Source of the DNA: Emydura subglobosa
Taxonomy: Eukaryota > Chordata > Testudines > Chelidae
NCBI GenBank assembly: GCA_007922225.1
Contig: ML679958.1
Coordinates: 55,942,838-56,006,837 of the forward strand
Reading direction: 5' to 3'
Length of the DNA: 64,000 nucleotides
A program made the translations under genes and the position numbers. Under the pieces are notes generated by a model. It searched no databases, was not told where the DNA came from, and worked only from the letters and a program-made list of their open reading frames with translations. Of the stretch, positions 59,230 to 64,000 are shown piece by piece (the stretch's first letter is position 1; every line of letters begins with the position of its first letter).

Positions 59230-59350
59230 CTCAGTCATAGGTTAGGGGTCTAATTACAGGAGTGGGTAGGTGCAGTTCTGTGGTCTGCGTTGTTCAGGTC
59301 AGACTAGATGATCATAATGGTCCCTAGTGACCTTAATGTCTATGAGTCTA
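59230..59350 (+). repeat. CR1/L3-like 3'-end fragment
   Basis: GGTCAGACTAGATGATCATA and GGTCCCTAGTGACCTTAATG form the typical 3' end of this LINE group. No coding part is retained. Confidence 0.6.
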
Positions 59351-59478
59351 AGTTGAAAATATTTTAAAAGCCTGTTGCACAGTTAAACAAAATACAACTT
59401 CATATTTGACCATAGAAGAATATTGGAAAGAAAGGCACAGATTTTAATCAACTTTTGACATCTAACAAATATTTCCAT

Positions 59479-59484
59479 TTTATT
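59479..59484 (-). terminator. MTRF1: MTRF1 polyadenylation signal AATAAA
   Basis: Plus strand TTTATT, read AATAAA on the minus strand, about 65 nt after the MTRF1 stop codon. It implies a short 3' UTR. Confidence 0.5.
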
Positions 59485-59546
59485 TGCCATAGAATTACAG
59501 GTACTTGTGTTGTATTTAGTACAAAAGCTCATCAGCCTCCTCCTCC

Positions 59547-59651
59547 TCAAGATTTAAAGTTTTCTAAATGTTGTATTAGGGCCTCCATCTCTGCAGACTC
59601 CAATAACCTGTTGATTAGCTCATCCAGTGCCCCCTCCCCACAGAGAAATTC
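59547..59651 (-). CDS. MTRF1: MTRF1 last exon with stop
   Basis: Acceptor TTTGATAG on the minus strand, 34 codons EFLCGEGALDELINRLLESA to HLENFKS, TGA at plus-strand 59547-59549. Confidence 0.93.
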   Translation of the reverse strand, partial: EFLCGEGALDELINRLLESAEMEALIQHLENFKS

Positions 59652-61100
59652 CTATCAAACAAAAAAGAGAAGCATTAATGATTATAGACCAATATTTTTG
59701 GAATGCTGATCACTCAAGAAAAATTCCTGGAATATATTTGCATGGAGCCTGATCTTTATGCATCGACTTGTCAATTTTGCATTACTCCCCTGGTGTGAAA
59801 TCAGTTTTAGGTAGTATAAAGGAATCAGCCGTAGGTATGCTGCTGAAGAACAGCACATGGTTACATAGCACCTTCTTGGCAATAACAAATGGAATTATTG
59901 GCACCATCTTGCCTCTCTCAAGCCACAATGCCTAAAAGAAATTAACTAATCTAGCAAGAATGTATGAGGATATAGGATATTGTAATGAATAATGACCAAA
60001 TTCTGATACCCTTATTCATGCTGAGTAGCAGCTTATTCACAAGACGTTCCACTGACTTCAGTAAGACAATTTGTGGAGTAAGGTACTATTCCATGTGAGT
60101 AAAGGTATTAGAATAGGATTCTAAAAATAATAAAATCAACAAGCAAATAATCTATACTGTCATAAGATCTTATTTGTGAAACCATGTCTTATTCTCCACC
60201 ATATTGTCATGTGTATAATGATCCTCACTCACATGTCATATCTTAACCTACACTGTAAATATTCCAGAGCAGGGACCTGTACTCCTCTGTGTTCTCTAAG
60301 GGGCATAGCACATTGTTCAGAACAATTAAGTAAGTGCTATTTGCTCTCTGATGACAATTATATTAAATCTTAAACCTAAACAATAACATTTATATCTAAA
60401 CTTAAAATATAAATCCAAATTATAGAACAAACTCAATCTTTAAACCCACCCCAAGAGTTAAAATCATTGTAAAACCTATCCATAAGTTGAACTTGCACAG
60501 AATACTTGCATATCATGTATTTGTTCGGCACATTCAAATAAAAAATATAACCATTTATAGAATTCTACCCAGAAATATAATGTCGATAACCTTAAAAAGA
60601 AACTTTCCTGTTTCCTTTAATGGTGACCTGCAAAGTGCAAAAATAATAATAATAATAATAATAATAATTTAAGTGTGTGTGTGTGTGTGTATCTGGAAGT
60701 GAGGGGTCGAGGGTTTTTCTTTATTTTTTTTTTAATTTTCAAACTTTTCTTCTTGCTTTTTTACCCTACACATATTAGGAATGTCAAGTCAAGTCCTCCC
60801 TGGTTTTACTGGAGGACTCATTTGATGTCACAGGTAAGTGCTGTGCGCTTTATTAGGCCTTCTTTATACACAAGAGAATCAAAAGAATTGGACTTGTGAC
60901 TTTTTTTTTTTGGTTGTTCCTCTTTAATAATATAATGTGTCACAAAGGGGGGAAAGAAAGATATAGGCTTTCCCAACCTATGATGTTCAGTACTTACTGG
61001 TATTTAATGGTAATTTACAATTTATATGCACTCTTAACGTCTTGACAAATTTAGCAATTACTTTCACAAGATTTACGTTGGCTTATGATGTAATAAGAAT

Positions 61101-61135
<35 letters not shown>

Positions 61136-64000
61136 CTCTTCTGAAAAGATTTTACATGTGTTATCATAAACATAACTACCTTGATATTGCGGACATCGTA
61201 TGAGATTCTGTGGTCAGTGACTCTGTCCTGGTTGAAGTTATAGGTACGAATTCTCTCTGACTGGGCTCTTGTCCCTATCTGTACAACAACAACTTCCATT
61301 ATTTTTTGAGTTTTATAAACAAAATTCCTTAAAAAGCAGTATATGAATACTCTCAAACAAAATTGTAATAGATCAACCTCTACTATAGATACATATAGTA
61401 CTTTAAACACACAGATTATTAATCTGATCATTACCTTGGATATTTTGGTCTACTGTGTAAGTATATATTTTGACAAGGTTTAAGATCTCTTCAAGCTCAC
61501 TATTTCTGCACTGGCCCTAAAGTGATAATAGGAGTTAAAAAGCAGTTTAAGAAAACAAAGTTGTCACTAATGTCAGCAAATATGTCTACACACGTTAGGT
61601 CAACTAAGTAACTATTTTATAGTGACTCCTCAGAGTAGAACTGTAATATTGGAACCATCAAAATATATTATACTTCCACTAAGAGCCTCATCCTGCAAAA
61701 AATTCTGCAGGTGAGTAATTTTGTGTGTAAATAGCATCATACACGAGCATAGTTACTCATGTGCATAACTGATAAAGGCAGTGGGCTTGATCCAGTACCC
61801 ATTGACTTGGATGGGTACTTGACCTGGGTACTCTGGCCTGCAGGGCCAGAATTTTAAAGGTATTTAGGCACCTATATATTCAGAGAGGTGCCTAGTAGGA
61901 TTTTTAAAAGCCAATTTAGATGCTTAGGCATTTTGAAAATTCCATTATTTACTTAGTCGCCTACACCGGCTTTTGAAAATTCCACTAGGCGCCTAGCTGC
62001 CTCTTTAAGTGCCTAAATACCTTTCAAATTCTGTCCCTCGGTCACTAAAGAAAATATAACTAATTGCTTATAACTTTTGTTGGTAAAGAAAGCCATGATT
62101 TAACTAGTCAGACAGTTTCCATTATAACCATCCATTTCCAAAGAACACTCAAACTTTCTGAATAAACACTTTCTTTCCAGCTGAAAAGTCTCACAGTTGA
62201 TAGCTCAAAGATGCATGTGGGGGAAATTTGAGAAAAATGGTGTAGAGATGTTCTTCAGTGTTGCAAGACTATGAAAATATTTTCCCATTTTAAAATTGAG
62301 AAACCTCTAGCAGCTGCCAGCTCACTGTTTAAATGTCCCATTCTGAATGGCTACTATCTTTACAGCAGTGGCAAGGAACTTTGCTTGGAACTCCCACAGT
62401 CCTAGCTAGATGAAACTGTAGGGTTGCAACTCTCACTAATGGTAATTAAAGTGGCACTTCTAATTATGAGTTCCAGAGGGGTAGCTGTGTTAGTCTGTTT
62501 TTAGCAAAACAGCGAGAGTCCTGTGGCACCTTAAAGACTAACAAATTTATTTCGGCCTAAGCTTTTGTGGGCAGAAACCCACTTGGTCGGATACATGCCA
62601 CAAGACTCTCGCTGTTTTACTTCTAATTATGTAATCAGCAAACTCAAAATGTACTCCATATAACAGAGGTATGGTGAAGGACCAATACTAGAGTATGTCT
62701 GAGAGAAATGAAGCAAGAAGAAATAAACAGAGTATTTGTGACATTGGGAGTCCTCTAGTGGTGACAAGATAAAGAGTTAAAAGCAAATCTGAAAGTTTCA
62801 AAACTGAATTTCAATTACAGTTTTTGGTTGGTTGGTTGATTGGTTTTTTTTTAATGGAGGGTGAGACTTTGAAAAGTGCTCAAGGAAACAGATGCACAAC
62901 TCCCATTTAAAATCAACAGAAACTGGATGCCTAACTCACCTAGGGACTTTTGAAAGTCTCACTTGCAGCCATATTTATATTTCCAAACAAAGAATTTATT
63001 TAATACATTCTGAAACATTAAGGGTGGGAGTTTCAATTCAGCTGTCCAATCCCATTAATTTTAATAGGAACTGCACATCCAAATCCCTTAGGCAGTTTTG
63101 AAAAATCTCAGCCTAAATTCCAAACAATAAGATAAAGGCTTCATCAGCTGTAGTTAACTTAAATGCAATCTGCAGTTAGTGGTTAAATAACTGACTTGGA
63201 AGTTTGTAAGTACTGAAGCTTTGGGGTTTTTTGTTTTTTTTATTAATTGCTTCTTTCCACTGAAGAAGTTCACATTGTAAAGACCAAGATGCTCAGAGCA
63301 AGAGATAAGAATGGTGGTGTACAGGAAAAAACTTCCAACCTTACAACTTAAGTTAATTATAAGTTAATCAATAAAAATTATTTCTTCCTCAAGAGCTTGG
63401 CTAAACTTTCAAAAACATAATGAATCATCATATGGCTCTAACGTGGCAAGTTTTTTGGTATCAAGAATGTTCTTATTTTTCCCCACACTCTGCAGGTGCC
63501 TAGCAATTACTGTATTTTAGAATTGAATTAAGAACTTGACTACCAAAACTCATTGGACCAGAAAGCTCCTTTATATCACTTGGTAGTGTAAAAGGGCATT
63601 AAAGTGGGTTAAGTTACATGAAGTTATAAAGTTAGATTTGGATAATTATATCCATATTAAGTCTCCTTTACACTGCCAGAGAAATATAAACTCTGGCCTT
63701 GATAGTAATTAAGGGCCTGATTCTAATATGCATCTACAATCACATGCTTTCGTTTTTACCTACATCCTTCTGTACATACTTTCTCTCCTACTGCCTACAC
63801 GAACAATGGGGGAGAAATTATTGTCACTAACCCTGAAAGCCCAAAGCTATGGCATAATGTCATCTCCAAGTTTCAATAAGGAAAACACGTTCTCACCTGC
63901 AGTTTTCTAGCATTCTGCTTTTGGCTCAGATCTTTCTCAATGATTTGCTGATACAGCTTAGTTCTCAGTGTCCGCAGAGCTATCTCCCTATTCAAGTGCT
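59547..64000 (-). CDS. MTRF1: MTRF1, mitochondrial peptide chain release factor 1, 3' part (last three coding exons)
   Basis: Class I release factor family of mitochondria; hydrolyses peptidyl-tRNA on the mitoribosome via a GGQ loop. The GGQ exon is not in the window: only the C-terminal part is seen, reading from the right edge. Exons 63897-64000, 61180-61278 and 59547-59651 splice in frame. They give REIALRTLRTKLYQQIIEKD, the very conserved IGTRAQSERIRTYNF and DRVTDHRISYDVRNIK, then EFLCGEGALDELINRLLES and a stop after ENFKS. MTRF1 rather than its paralog MTRF1L is chosen because MTRF1 is the neighbour of WBP4 in human. Transcription converges on WBP4 and the death-domain gene. The 5' end lies beyond the window. 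Confidence 0.93.
59997..60125. repeat. palindromic MITE-like repeat
   Basis: CCAAATTCTGATACCCTTAT and GGTATTAGAATAGGATTC at the ends, with CACTGACTTCAGT at the centre, form imperfect inverted halves. Confidence 0.5.
60642..60690 (+). repeat. compound microsatellite (ATA)n-(GT)n
   Basis: About nine ATA units (60642-60669), then nine GT units (60673-60690), 90 bp upstream of the exon-like segment at 60779. Confidence 0.9.
60779..60833 (+). other. exon-like segment, plus strand, inside an MTRF1 intron
   Basis: 55 nt bounded by a very long pyrimidine tract plus CATATTAG and a perfect GTAAGT donor. One frame reads ECQVKSSLVLLEDSFDVT with no stop. It contains the inverted repeat AGTCCTCC/GGAGGACT (60792-60818). 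No companion exon found, so it may be an orphan, alternative or fortuitous exon. Confidence 0.35.
61103..61132 (+). repeat. (AC)15 microsatellite
   Basis: Perfect AC run about 50 bp from the MTRF1 exon donor at 61178. A good polymorphic marker candidate. Confidence 0.9.
61180..61278 (-). CDS. MTRF1: MTRF1 penultimate coding exon with the RAQSERIRTYNF motif
   Basis: Exactly 33 codons in phase 0, acceptor TTGTACAG and donor GTAGTT on the minus strand. Encodes IGTRAQSERIRTYNFNQDR and VTDHRISYDVRNIK, the most conserved C-terminal block of the release-factor family. Confidence 0.95.
61852..62034. mobile_element. palindromic MITE (AGGCACCTA type) in an MTRF1 intron
   Basis: CAGAATTTTAAAGGTATTTA at the left is the reverse complement of TAAATACCTTTCAAATTCTG at the right with one or two changes. 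Inner GTGCCTAGTAGGA / CCACTAGGCGCC also pair. Confidence 0.8.
62469..62618 (+). mobile_element. Cry-type SINE with a short fold-back 3' end
   Basis: Begins AGTTCCAGAGGGGTAGCTGT, body GACTAACAAATTTATTTC, then AAGCTTTTGTGGGCAGAAAC. Its last 21 bases (62598-62618) are the reverse complement of its own internal segment 62506-62526. Perfect 13-bp target duplication ACTTCTAATTATG at 62456-62468 and 62619-62631. Confidence 0.9.
62860..63115. repeat. palindromic MITE-like repeat
   Basis: CTTTGAAAAGTGCTCAAGG and ACAACTCCCATTTAAAATCA at the left mirror the segment around 63040-63110 (TTAATAGGAACTGCACATCC, TTTTGAAAAATCTCAGC). Confidence 0.45.
63582..63683. repeat. short inverted repeat
   Basis: TGGTAGTGTAAAAGGGCATT and its mirror AAGTCTCCTTTACACTGCCA lie 60-70 bp apart, a MITE-like pair. 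Confidence 0.45.
63897..64000 (-). CDS. MTRF1: MTRF1 exon (C-terminal helical region), cut by window edge
   Basis: Minus-strand reading NREIALRTLRTKLYQQIIEK and QKQNARKLQ, donor GTGAGA (plus-strand 63891-63896). The exon continues beyond position 64000. Confidence 0.92.

Noticed and set aside
1..64000. CRISPR arrays, bacterial operons, rRNA or intact tRNA genes
   Set aside because: None seen; gene structure and repeats are those of vertebrate nuclear DNA.

Overview
The window is vertebrate nuclear DNA, most likely from a cryptodiran turtle. Evidence: small coding exons with GT/AG introns, a CpG-island promoter, a large CR1 LINE load, an L2 LINE, hAT-type palindromic MITEs, a chromovirus-like Ty3/gypsy element, and two SINEs whose head matches the tRNA-derived Cry family of cryptodiran turtles. 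The species cannot be named from this.

Layout. Positions 1-11.4 kb are non-coding and repeat-rich (old CR1, LTR-like block, tRNA-type SINE, purine-rich repeats). A CpG island at about 11.4-12.7 kb holds the first exon of WBP4 (plus strand). It probably also holds the divergent start of ELF1 (minus strand), whose coding exons would lie outside the window. WBP4 (spliceosomal FBP21, U1-type zinc finger plus two WW domains) runs 12.35-41.6 kb in ten exons. I reconstruct 380 codons including the stop, close to the family length. Intron 1 (7.3 kb) carries an LTR-like repeat and a long antisense CR1. Intron 7 (11.2 kb) carries an L2 LINE, a Ty3/gypsy element with both LTRs, a hAT element and a fold-back SINE.

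From 47.0 to 57.8 kb four plus-strand exons splice in frame into a protein with a C-terminal death domain. I do not recognise this gene by name, and its 5' end is not found. In human this interval holds KBTBD6/KBTBD7, which I do not see here. From 64.0 down to 59.5 kb the minus strand carries the last three coding exons of MTRF1 (mitochondrial release factor); its 5' part continues beyond the window. The order WBP4 - MTRF1 (convergent) agrees with human 13q14.

The genes do not form one pathway: splicing factor, unknown death-domain adaptor-like protein, mitochondrial translation factor. The most notable items are the unnamed death-domain gene, two SINE copies ending in inverted duplications, decayed exon-like repeats beside the death-domain exons, and an isolated exon-like segment inside an MTRF1 intron. 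All exon calls rest on splice-site and frame reading by eye; no search was run.
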